Made by a program: the position numbers and the translations under genes. From contig CM034410.1 of the NCBI GenBank assembly GCA_019925095.2, positions 15,358,436-15,422,435 on the forward strand: a DNA stretch of 64,000 nucleotides. The letters run 5' to 3'. Position 1 is the stretch's first letter. The number at the start of each line of letters is the position of its first letter. Below are positions 54,485 through 64,000 of the stretch, piece by piece. The notes beneath the pieces were generated by a model. That model searched no databases, was not told the origin of the DNA, and worked only from the letters and a program-made list of their open reading frames with translations. Source of the stretch: Dendrolimus kikuchii. Lineage: Eukaryota; Arthropoda; Insecta; Lepidoptera; Lasiocampidae.

Positions 54485-57400
54485 CAATGGGGATTGTTCA
54501 AAAAAAATTACCCTCTGATTTTATATTTTTATTATGTAAAATAGGGTATTTTAAGATACTAATTTGAATATTTTTGTGTTTTAAGAGGTAGTTTTTTTTT
54601 TATTCGATTTTGAAACAAATTATCCGATGACGTCATTGGGGACAACTTTACATTAATTCCTTTGCCTATAAAAAGAAAATAATCATATTAATCTGTGCTA
54701 CTATTTAAATGTTACTGTCATTATTCATTATGACACATCGTAATCATTTTAGTGTGGCCAGCTTAGCAATTTTATCGGTAGATGTATTTTATATATTTTG
54801 GTGTTCAACATTTATTATTTCTAAAGTTACCGTTAAGTTATTTAAAGTGACCTTTAGTGAAAAATCAATATAATATAACTTAAACTGAATAATGTACAGT
54901 TAGACTGAATACCATTAATTGATAATCAGGCATAAATTACCTATTAGACACCATTGCGATGTCATTACTTTTCTTAATTTGTAATAAAGTATTCTTTCGG
55001 CGATTGCAACAGATAAAGCTCATTCGACCACTAAAATACTTTGATTTGGTATCACATTTGGGTTATCATTTTATAATGTCTGATGCCTAGACATAGTCTC
55101 ATTATCCAATGATGTTGTCAATCCAGTTAAAATAAAAAGGTTGTATTGTCAGTTTCAATTGAGGGGGAGGGGGGGGGAGTATTATTAGTCAGACCTTTAA
55201 AAAAATATCAGTCGTTAGGACTGCACTTCAGAGATAAAAACTTGGTATCTGAGCGTGACGGTCGTGCGAATTCAGTGCATTTTCCCCATCCTAGAAGTAT
55301 CTACCGAAGTTTTCAATTTAAAAATCATGGCGATGTTCGATAAGGTCTTTTTTAAGTCAATATGTTGGGAGTTACTTTCCTACACACACGTGTGTACCTA
55401 CAAGAATTACAAACTTTAGTAATTTCACTATTATCAACCTGGCAACATTGGGTATTTAGGCTTTAGATCGGCAGTTAATGCAGCATTTCTAAATTCTAAT
55501 ATTATTCATTACAATTAATTTCGTCCTTAGAAAAATCTTCTAAAGTCATCCGACAAAAAAGTGAACTGTTTTATTAATGAAAATGTATTAAATATTTTCT
55601 CTTTCTAAACATGGCCGGATCTTCAAATAGGAGTGTTAATTTTGTAAAGGCTGATACGCTAAACCTACCTAACATGTAATGTTATTAGAGTACATAGCTA
55701 TACTCGTAGTACATATTGGAGAAATAAGAGGAGCTAAAATCCTGATGTAAGTAGTTTTGTGTAGGTTTCTAAATTCAACATGTTCGTCTATAGATCTTCC
55801 TTCCTTCTTTCCTTTTATAACCTGTGTAGTATATTACTATTCCTGTGTGTAAATTTCATCCATATAAGAAATCAGTAATGTTAGTTATTAGTTAATATAT
55901 GATTGATGTAAGTATACTTTGTGTTGAAGTCAAAATTCTTCTAAAATGTGCACCTATTTATAGAAAAATAGCTACATGTCTCACTCATTCATTAGAAACT
56001 CATTAAAATAATATTAATTACTTATTTGATAATTTGGTACAATCAATAAATCAGCAACCTATATTACTTTCTTAATAATCTATAATACAAGTAAAGTATC
56101 TCATATAAATACATACAAATAAAGGAACAGACATTGCACCACTGCCCTGGCAGTTAGATAGTGTGTTTGATTGCTAATGTATGTTATGGATCTGATCTTA
56201 TACAACAAATTACCGGAAAATATGAAACTCTCCAGTAGTTTTAAATATATTCACTTGCCGGCTTAAAAGTGATTAATTAAGCACATCTATGGCTTGAAGG
56301 ATTTCATAGAATATGAAGATTTGTGACAAATACCTTAATGATTGTAAATCTCTTAATAATATGATTTTGATGTGTAACATAGTTACTAATATGAAAAATT
56401 ATGAGTTAAATAAGGACTATGCGAGTAATTATATAGACATTTTATATCTTTTTTTTTCAGGTTCAGAAAAAATTAGCAACAACTTTTCTGCATAAGCAAG
56501 GGTTATGCTTGATCATAGAATTTTATGACTTATCCACTGCAGTTTACATGAAAACTTTATGTATAGAAAAAACCAAATGCTAGCCTGCAGAAAAAAGAAA
56601 AAGATAAAACTGAACATTTCTGAAAAGATTATATAATATGTCCTAAATTATTATTAATAAGTGTTTAAGTAAATAGACAAGTTTAACTGCTAAAAGTTAT
56701 TTATTATTTCATCTTGCAAAATAATAAGTCAAAAGATATATTTTATTAATCAATTTGTATAAATATATGGCACATACAAATTTATAACTCACAATAGTTT
56801 GCTTTCAGTATAGAAACCATCTTATTCTTATAACTCGTAATGTGAACTCTTAAGACATCAGTCAAAGTAAAGCTAAAATATTTTTGGAGGAATGTTAAAT
56901 ATTCATATATTGTTTACATGAATTATAACTAATAACATCTAGATTTATGTATATATAAAAATAAGTTATTTAAAATAGCCATCCTTGTTTTCAATTAATT
57001 AAGCTTTAAAGATATAGGCCATTCTTCTATGGTGGTACTAATCTTTTCAATCAGTTTCCATTTATTGATTTGGGCTCGCTTGAGATAAATTCAGGTTCTG
57101 GTGAACTTTTTGTATGCCATTAGCTCCAATGCAGTTCATAAAGAATACTCCAAAGAATTCAAGTCAGAACTCGACGAAGGCCAACCTATGCTCTGAACAA
57201 AGTCTGACAAATTGGCTTGCAACCAATGTTGGATTGAATTAGCTTCATGGGAGGGTACAGAGCCCTGTTGGAAAATCCACTGCTATCCAGCGAATAAAGT
57301 ATCACTTAATGCTTAAATCATTGTTTCCAATATGTGATTTTAGACGTCCTTCTAACTTCTGGCGCCGCAAGGTGTATAGTTTTGCCAGTTAAATTTTCTT

Positions 57401-57921
57401 CCACCGTGATGATCTTCTCATCAGTAAACAGGTTATTTTTTGGATCGTATCTCTTGAAAAGATTTCGATATCGCTCCAATCACCATTTACGAAGACGCTC
57501 GTTTATATAATGCACTTTTCTTTGACTTTTAGTTAGAGACCATATGTAAGTATTCTCTTTACAGATATTTAAGAAATATTGGTCTGAAGAGATAATATAT
57601 ACATAATTTAATTCTGGAGTACGTCGAATAAAATGTTTGTTTATGTTGATGTTGTATGACATAACAATGACATAAAAAGGAAAATGTCGGTCCTTTTGTA
57701 TTTTGAAACTGAATGGCTACGGTATTCATATGCATTTCACCACACGTAAATGACGTCATAGGATTTAGTAAGGTCAAATAAAGGTCAAACGCATTTCTTT
57801 CAAAATACAAGGGGATTGTACGTTTTTTGGAATTTTAACTAGACAGAAATGATTAGGAACACTATTCCTCGAAATGGTTTTTCAAAAAGCTAAATTGAAA
57901 AAAAGTGAACAATCCCCATTG
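54485..57921. mobile_element. Candidate TIR transposon or region between TIRs
   Basis: A perfect 16-bp inverted terminal repeat, CAATGGGGATTGTTCA, lies at 54485-54500 and (reverse) 57906-57921. The decayed transposase at 57000-57560 lies inside near the right end. 3.4 kb is long for a mariner-type element, so the interior may contain other insertions. No clear target duplication is left. Confidence 0.5.
57000..57560 (-). pseudogene. Decayed mariner/Tc1-type transposase
   Basis: On the minus strand RYRNLFKRYDPKNNLFTDEK and IITVEENLTGKTIH hold the second-strand DDE block (FTDEK with catalytic Asp). After a stop and a frame change, SHEANSIQHWLQANLSDFVQ and WPSSSSDLNSLEYSL hold the third catalytic Asp region. 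The order and spacing are those of mariner/maT-like transposases. The N-terminal DNA-binding half and first Asp are only faintly visible. It is non-functional. Confidence 0.72.
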
Positions 57922-58255
57922 CGCCTGGCTTAAAGACCTAGTTGCCAAGCCATAAATACTAAAAAAAAAAAAAAAAAATGTTGCCAAAATACCTGAAACA
58001 ATACATTTTATTATAATATTATCTAATATATTATAAGAAAATGTATTGAATTCTATAGAATTGAATTCTGTAGAAGAATAATAATAGAGAAGATGGTTGG
58101 CATGTACCACCTGTTTGGGATACAAAACTATCAAGACATAAACCCAGCTAAAACCAACTGCCAGACCTCAAGACAGTGTAAGCTCTTTCTGCATGCACCG
58201 GAATACAAACCAACTTGATTGATAATTCTTTTTATTTTACATCCTACCCATTTTA
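57640..58255. other. Unassigned, AT-rich
   Basis: Contains the right end of the TIR candidate and a poly(A) run at 57961-57978. No gene. Confidence 0.3.
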
Positions 58256-58577
58256 ATCTATATATGTAATAAAACTGTAGAGGTCGAATTTCTGTACAAT
58301 GAAAAAAAAATGCTATAAACATAGTCAGGGGGATGTAAGAAGTGAAATAGAACTAATTTAGATTCTTTTTTAAATTTTTTGTTTCTCTGTTTGTCTGTGT
58401 GTCTGTTTGTACCGGCTAATCTCCGAAACGACTGGACCGATTGAAATGAAATTTTGTATGGTGCTAGCTTATATCCCTGGTCAACATATAGGATACCGGA
58501 TCCCGAAAAATTAAAGAGTTCCCGTGGGATAGTTAAAAAACCGCACCACGCGGACGAAGTCGCGGGCATCAGCTAGT
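58256..58577 (-). repeat. CTAG-family repeat, well preserved
   Basis: The minus strand starts CTAGCTGATGCCCGCGACTT, with GGGATCCGGTATCCTATATG and CCAGTCGTTTCGGAGATTAG, and ends near AATTCGACCTCTACAGTTTT. It is the clearest example of this repeat type in the window. Confidence 0.75.
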
Positions 58578-58598
58578 ATTATATAAAATTATTAGAGC

Positions 58599-58845
58599 TA
58601 GGCATGTTTGCTGAAGCGACTAGCGCCGCTTCTTCTCTTCAAGCCATTACATGTTGCGAAGCGGTGGTAAATTAGATTAGGCTCCCATAGAGTAAATAAT
58701 AACCACAAAAAAATTAAAAAAAAAAAAAAAATTGACAAGTTGGCGGTAGGCTAAATAAAACTAAGAATATTCATTGACACTTGACATCTTTGTCTTCCGT
58801 GATTACGGCTACCGAAAAGTGGCCGAAACGTCGGAATAATAAAAA
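58599..58845 (+). repeat. P-type repeat with shared module M4
   Basis: Starts with the module (CCGCTTCTTCTCTTCAAGCC then ATTACATGTTGCGAAGCGG), followed by GGTAAATTAGATTAGGCTCC and the GGCCGAAACGTCGG end. Confidence 0.6.
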
Positions 58846-59087
58846 TCAAACAAATTACCGCACTTAAAACCGTTGTTTCATTAAATACATTTTCTATTTG
58901 ATTTTTAGGAATTTTCTGCTATATCTTCGGAGTCCAAGGTATAAGTAATGACATATACAGAACTGAAATACGTATTCAATCCGACGTAGAAAACATGATC
59001 GCAATAGGTTCTGAAAAAAGTTATGACTGAACATATTTAAAAAAGAATATTACATAAATACTCGTACATACATATTATCACGCCCCT

Positions 59088-59290
59088 ATCCCATGGGGGT
59101 AGGTAGAGACTATAGATCTCCACTCGCGACGAACCTGACAAACAACTTTCGCTTCATTTCCCTTCATTAGCCTCTTCATACATGCACGTTTGTTTCAGAT
59201 GCTTCTTACCTGACCTCGTTTTAATACTTCTGCTATTAGATCATGATGTGTACGTCCAGGTCTACCAGTACCAGCTCTACCATTCAGAAT
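59088..59290 (-). mobile_element. Non-LTR element 3' scrap
   Basis: The minus strand gives GRAGTGRPGRTHHDLIAEVL and KRGQVRS, equivalent to the RPR-H-x-DxI end of the (TATG)n-tailed element but from a different family. Confidence 0.55.
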
Positions 59291-59369
59291 ACTGTCAAAA
59301 AATATCAAGTAATATGACGAATAATTGAGAATTTCCTCACTTGCGGCGTACAAATTCTCAAAATATGTT

Positions 59370-59692
59370 TGTTGCGGACAGAGAGCACCCCCCTGACCCG
59401 CCCGCCGGAGCACATCTACACTCCGCGCCCCGCATACCGCCGACGCCCATAGCTAGCGCGATTAGCAACTAGGCGTCGGACGGAATGCGGGTATAGGAGG
59501 CCGAAAAAACTGAAAATGATTATACTGCTGATACTACTACATCAAGAAAAATTATCAATTCAGCCACTCAGCTATATTGTACTCGACTCTCTTTGTTATA
59601 CTCTTTAAATGTACATTTATAAATAATAATCATACAGTCCATTAATACGTCGAATTTTCATTTACAAACCCGAGGTGCAACTGCCACCAATA
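59370..59692 (+). mobile_element. Solo-LTR-like element, family L2
   Basis: TGTTGCGGACAGAG to GCCACCAATA, 323 bp, exact 5-bp duplication ATGTT (59365-59369 and 59693-59697). Confidence 0.82.
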
Positions 59693-59763
59693 ATGTTTTT
59701 ATTTTTAGGATATATGTTAGCAATGTAAATATGTCGCTATTTCTTCAAATAAAATTATTATTT

Positions 59764-59832
59764 CTTACTTTCTTTTCTTTTCTTTTCTTTCTTTCTTTTC
59801 TTTCTTTCTTTCTTTTCTTTCTTTCTTTTCGT
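59764..59832 (+). repeat. (TTTC)n/(TTTTC)n microsatellite
   Basis: Mixed TTTC and TTTTC units over ~70 bp. Confidence 0.85.
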
Positions 59833-59929
59833 TCTTTACTTGTTTGTTGAATCGGTTGAACTAGATGACTAAAATGCTTTGAAACTTAAGTACCGTCGTG
59901 AGACTAGCTGTGACTTTATTATTGCCTGA

Positions 59930-60125
59930 AACGGGCGAACAAACGGCCGACCTGATGGAATGTGGTGACAGGTACTGTCACCTATGGACGACGGACTTGT
60001 GCAATACCAGTGGCGGTAGAGAGATGGACATAGAGGAGATGGAATAGTGGAGAGGAGGAAATGGGCTGCCGGAAGTAGCTTGGAAACATAGTAATTGGAT
60101 TGGCAAACTGGAATGGTACTCTAAT
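59930..60125 (-). repeat. Retroposon with S1-like 3' tail, different body
   Basis: 59945-60025 resembles the S1 tail in reverse (CGGCCGACCTGATGGAATG; CACCTATGGACGACGGACTTG), but the rest does not match S1. Confidence 0.45.
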
Positions 60126-60400
60126 CAGCAGTAGCTTTATTTTACTTACATAAAACCTTTGTAATGGAACACTTACAAGCCAATAGATGGCGCTGTGCAA
60201 TAATTGATGTCACAAACGTTTCCCGAAATATACAAAGAATATATACAAATTTTCAACTATAGCAGATGGGCCTAGGCCTGCGAGGAACAACATTAGCCTC
60301 GCTGGAAGATCTTCCTTTGAGACGGAGGAGCATTCCATCTCGTTCCTCCACCCTATCGGGGCTCACCCTACATCTTCATTCAGTTTTTTACGTATAATAA

Positions 60401-60902
60401 TGTTACAAGTTGGGCCAAATACAATACCTGCATTTATTACCTGCCGCAGCTTGCATGCTGATAACGTTGAAACTGTTTTATGACTATCTTCCTTTGTTTT
60501 CTTTGTGTTTAAAATTTGCAATTAGACAATAGCCTATTGTTATTGTGCTTGTTTATGGCCGTTCGCAGGCATAATTATGCAGGTGTAGAGAATTATGTTT
60601 TTCTGCGAATAGCGCCGACAGTGCCCAGGTGTGATTCTTGGAAATCATTGTTTACACGGTCGTGACATATTGTAAGCTGAGTATAAAACAATGCCCGAAC
60701 GGAGGGGTGAGGCAGTCGAGCGACGATTACGACTGATTCGACAAGCGATGTAGTGACGGACTTTGCGCGTGTTATTGATCGCGCAGATTGTAACAAGTAG
60801 TGTCTAGTTTTATTTGTACCTGTTTTATACGTGTCTTTATAGTTCTAATAAACTCTATAGTAATTCCAACGGCCTTTTAATTCGAGTCCCACACTCGTAA
60901 CA
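60401..60902 (-). mobile_element. Solo LTR, family L1, longest of the exact copies
   Basis: Minus-strand, 502 bp, TGTTACGAGTGTGGG to CTTGTAACA, exact 4-bp duplication ATAA (60397-60400 and 60903-60906). Confidence 0.88.
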
Positions 60903-60906
60903 ATAA

Positions 60907-61430
60907 TAACAAATAAACTAAGTCCATATTATAGTCTACACAAAACAAAACATAGAGATGAGTCGAAGCCAACCAGATTTGAATTAATACAATGAATGAC
61001 ATGATGTTAATAACAACGTAGGTATTTGTTAGTGAATTATAAAATACGATCGCAGCGCCATCTTTTTCGCTATTTTCGTCTATCCCTCGTAAACGATGTC
61101 ATTTATCGGGATAAAAAGTATCCTAAGTTGCGCCCCGGGATATAAGTTAGCTCCATGTCGAGTTTCATTTAAATCCGTTCTGTAGTTTTCACGGATTGCT
61201 CTGACAGACCGACAGACGAAAATCGGCGAAAGAGTCTCGTACGACGACCGCGTAATCTCCTCACGTTCAGGGTCGACGTTACCACAAAACGGCTGGCCAG
61301 GATTTTTTCACATCTTTAAACGCAATGTACAAACTCGAAGCATTTACAGATTTATTATAGTATAGTTAGATAGATTACTAGGCTCCCATAATCTTCAGAG
61401 CATATAGCACAATCTATTTCTAGTTTATAA
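60907..61430. other. CTAG-family remnants and blank sequence
   Basis: 61050-61250 carries GGGATAAAAAGTATCCTAAG and TCCGTTCTGTAGTTTTCACG, typical of the dispersed repeats. The remainder is blank. Confidence 0.45.
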
Positions 61431-61433
61431 ATC

Positions 61434-61815
61434 TCTGCGGAGTGACGCTCGCGGACCGCGTTCGTAATACCGAAGTAAGAAAGAGAGTTGGTCTAAAATA
61501 GAGTGTCGGGGTGAAGGTAAGGAAAGGAATGCTCCGGTGGTTCGGGCATGATGAAAGAATAACTAAACAGATATACAATGCAAAAGTGGATGGATGCAGA
61601 AGTCGTGGAAGGCCACGACACACCTTCCATGATCAAATTGATCGTGTACTAGCAGAAGGTGATGTCAGGAGCCTTAATAATAGACGAGCGTGCATGACAA
61701 GAGTTATGAATGTGAAAGAAGCAAGTGAGGTGTGTAAGAATAAGCCTAAATGGCGCTCTGTTGTTCGTGCCTACCCCGCAAGGGAACTGGCGTGAAACTG
61801 TGTATGTATGTATAA
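61434..61815 (+). mobile_element. (TATG)n-tailed element, 3' fragment
   Basis: The + strand from the GGAGTGACGCTCGCGGACC block to ARELA and the TATGTATGTAT tail. A ~12-bp deletion removes HVERM-coding bases and a stop interrupts near 61498. Confidence 0.82.
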
Positions 61816-61991
61816 ATCTCTCCAATCATACAATGTGCAAGGGGAAAAATGACACTCGCTTAAATGTTTTCAGAATGGCTATTGGTTTAGCGCTACTATG
61901 ACGCCGTTGGCATCTTGCAAAGTAGTTATTTGTTTAGTAAAGTACTTTATTATTTAATTTCTAATACTTAATTTCAGAACTATACGTATCA

Positions 61992-62064
61992 GTTTCCGTG
62001 GTGTAGCGGTTATCACATCTGCCTAACACGCAGAAGGCCCCCGGTTCGATCCCGGGCGGAAACA
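61992..62064 (+). tRNA. tRNA-Val (anticodon AAC)
   Basis: 73 nt, intronless. The acceptor stem GTTTCCG pairs with CGGAAAC and is followed by discriminator A. The anticodon loop CTAACAC (AAC at 62025-62027) sits in a TCTGC/GCAGA stem. The T loop has GGTTCGATCC, the B box; the A box is GTGTAGCGGTTATCAC. A T5 run (62070 on) provides the pol III terminator. All arms pair, so it looks functional. Confidence 0.97.
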
Positions 62065-63325
62065 TTAGTTTTTGCTTTGTGAATTCTTAATATTCGCTCT
62101 AAATTGTTAATTAATCATGAAAATACTAAAAACAATCCCTCTTTAGATTGTGGGCAACACCAACAAACAATTGATTTTTGAATTGTGTTACATAAAATGT
62201 TTCCCTTCGAAATTGTAATGGTGTATTTAATCTGTTAATAATATATCTCTCGCAGTGCAATTTTTACCTTTGCTTAATAGTTTGAGTTAATCAAGATAAC
62301 ACTGAAATTCTGTACACCTTAATAGCGGCATAAGTCAATCTCTTTTTTGATTTAATCATTGGTGCGGCGGCGCTGGGTTTAGCGGGAAGCGAACTGTGTC
62401 AAATTTGCGGGAAAAGAAGTGTGGGACAATTTTGATGGGAATCGGAAGATAAGCATGCACGTACCTGGTTAATAGCCAAAAACATGTTATTATTTTATAA
62501 ATAAAACATTAAAAGGCGAGAAAACAAATTGCAAACGTATTCTGGTGCCACCTAGTTATAAATATTCTAGATACTATTCATGGTTACCTTCTTTTAATAG
62601 GCAATTGCCGTTTCTACAATTATCCATGAAAAATAGTGAAACTGCCATCTATTAGTTCTACGTTGATTTAAAACTATGAAACCAGTTTTTATTTCCGTAG
62701 TAGTTTCGCTACTCGACGCTAGATGGCAATAATAGGCCTTTAATTTTTTTTTTGTAGAACCATGCAAAGGAAAACTTTTTACATAGTAGAACGTAATGAA
62801 AAATGTGCAATTTGCATAATTTTGGTTTATAGACTTTTGATTGATTTAAAAAATGATATGTGTATCCAACTATTTAGTACATTACAAGCTGCAACAACTG
62901 ATATTTTGCCTCATTCAAAGACTAGTAAGGGCGGGCTGTCCATGATGTTTTAATTTCACAGTTTCTTGATGTAAAATTGCATTCATATGTGACGTCACAT
63001 TAGGGAGGGACGGAGTCTAACGAGTGTGACCAGCTGTGATAAGGACGGAAAAGGAGTTAAAAAAACATGAAATTCGTGTGACGTACGTAATTTGCGGATG
63101 GCCCCAAAGGTGTCGTGTCGTACTCGACAAACCGTTCCTACAGCTTAAAGTACAAAGAAATTAAATATATATTTTTTGTTTGTTACAGCAATTTCTCTCA
63201 AAGGAGCTGGGTAATCGATAAATTTCGTAATGGAAGTGTAGTTTATAACAATAATGTAGTGCAGCAGGGAAACAACTGGAAATGAAGAAGTCTTCGTCCT
63301 ACCCTAAAGAAATAGTAACCTAAGT
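62065..63325. other. Unassigned stretch after the tRNA
   Basis: A 63-codon + frame (62762-62953) follows a T-rich, AG-ending stretch that could be mistaken for an acceptor, but the peptide is not recognisable. 62640-62740 contains CTAGATGGCA-type wording common in old repeats. No supported gene. Confidence 0.3.
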
Positions 63326-63327
63326 TA

Positions 63328-63662
63328 CATACATACATACATACATACATAACTTCACGCCAGTTCCCTTGCGGGGTAGGCACGAACAACAGAGTGCCAT
63401 TTAAGCTTATTCTTACACACCTCACTTGCCTCTTTGACATTCATAACTCTGACATCACCTTCTGCTAGCACACGATCATTTTGATCATGGAAGGTGTGTC
63501 GTGGCCTCCACGACTTCTGCATCCATCCACTTTTGCATTGTATATCTGTTTAGTCATTCTTTCATCATGCATTTTTTCCACATGCCCGAACCACCGGAGC
63601 ATTCCTTTCCTTACCTTCACCCCGACACTCTCTTTCAGACCAACTCTCTTTCTTACTTCGTA
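63328..63662 (-). mobile_element. (TATG)n-tailed element, 3' fragment
   Basis: Tail complement (CATA)n at 63328-63350, followed by the conserved end. A ~30-bp deletion (near 63450) removes part of the LKNRR region. Confidence 0.82.
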
Positions 63663-63664
63663 AC

Positions 63665-63890
63665 CTAAGTTAATCCTTATAACATCAGCTACCTGCCAGT
63701 GAAAGTCCAGACAAAATCGGTCCAGCCGTTTCAGAGATTAGTCGGAACATCCAGACAGACAAACCGACAAAAATTGCAATTTCGGACAGATAGACAGGCA
63801 AAAATCCTAAAAATTTCATTTTCGGAATCCCCTAGTGCGTATTATCCCCCCTGCTTTTTTTTCACATTTTTATTTTGTGATTACAGACAG
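63665..63890 (+). repeat. CTAG-family repeat fragment
   Basis: AACATCAGCTACCTGCCAGT, AATCGGTCCAGCCGTTTCAG and CAGACAGACAAACCGAC, as in 32583-32760. The head is missing. Confidence 0.6.
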
Positions 63891-64000
63891 ACCCTTCAAT
63901 TTAATTTATCTGTGCAGATGTATAGATTTACATAATGCTCTCCACCACTAATAACCCACGTCCATCAAGGTATTTCCCAGAGCATACACTGGCCCCTGCC

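Noticed and set aside
62762..62953. Possible exon after a T-rich AG stretch
   Set aside because: The peptide is unrecognisable and no partner exon with a matching phase was found.
1..64000. CRISPR array, operons or bacterial-type genes
   Set aside because: The repeats are eukaryotic transposons, microsatellites and a minisatellite; genes are spliced. No prokaryotic signal is present.

Overview
The window is eukaryotic nuclear DNA, almost certainly from a moth or butterfly. It is AT-rich and has spliced genes with GT-AG introns, an insect gustatory receptor, tRNA-derived SINEs, and non-LTR retrotransposon remnants of types common in Lepidoptera. Species cannot be fixed from the sequence alone.

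Only three host genes can be supported. (1) A three-exon gustatory receptor gene on + (2393-5262) encodes about 408 aa and ends in a TY-x5-QF motif. (2) A twelve-exon SLC22-type organic-ion transporter gene on - spans 7078-28017. Its exons join in frame into 719 codons plus a stop, and an acidic loop of about 150 residues lies between TM6 and TM7. The two genes converge, with 1.8 kb between their stop codons. (3) A complete tRNA-Val(AAC) gene sits at 61992-62064. The first two are unrelated in function as far as the sequence shows.

Most of the rest is transposable elements. The main families are: S1, a roughly 310-bp poly(A) retroposon with at least 15 copies; a non-LTR element with a (TATG)n tail, about ten 5'-truncated copies, one retaining much of the reverse transcriptase; R1-clade LINE pieces at 18.9-20.5, 34.8, 35.3-35.9 and 43.2-43.7 kb; two families of solo-LTR-like elements with exact 4-bp or 5-bp target duplications; two tRNA-headed SINE families; a 649-bp hAT-type MITE with an 8-bp duplication; a decayed mariner/Tc1 transposase; and a large CTAG-starting dispersed repeat family. 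From 28 kb to 64 kb I see essentially only repeats plus the tRNA.

The most interesting signal is that R1-clade LINE pieces sit at the same homologous nick position (TGT|AG) inside three separate copies of one dispersed repeat, twice as tandem double insertions, each with 12-13-bp duplications. This points to a site-specific LINE that uses another repeat as its landing pad. Other notable features are a perfect 28-bp hairpin a few bases past a 5' splice site of the transporter gene, a stretch of about 107 perfect GGGCAAAA-type octamers with G-quadruplex potential and long spurious open frames, and a short module shared by otherwise different repeats.
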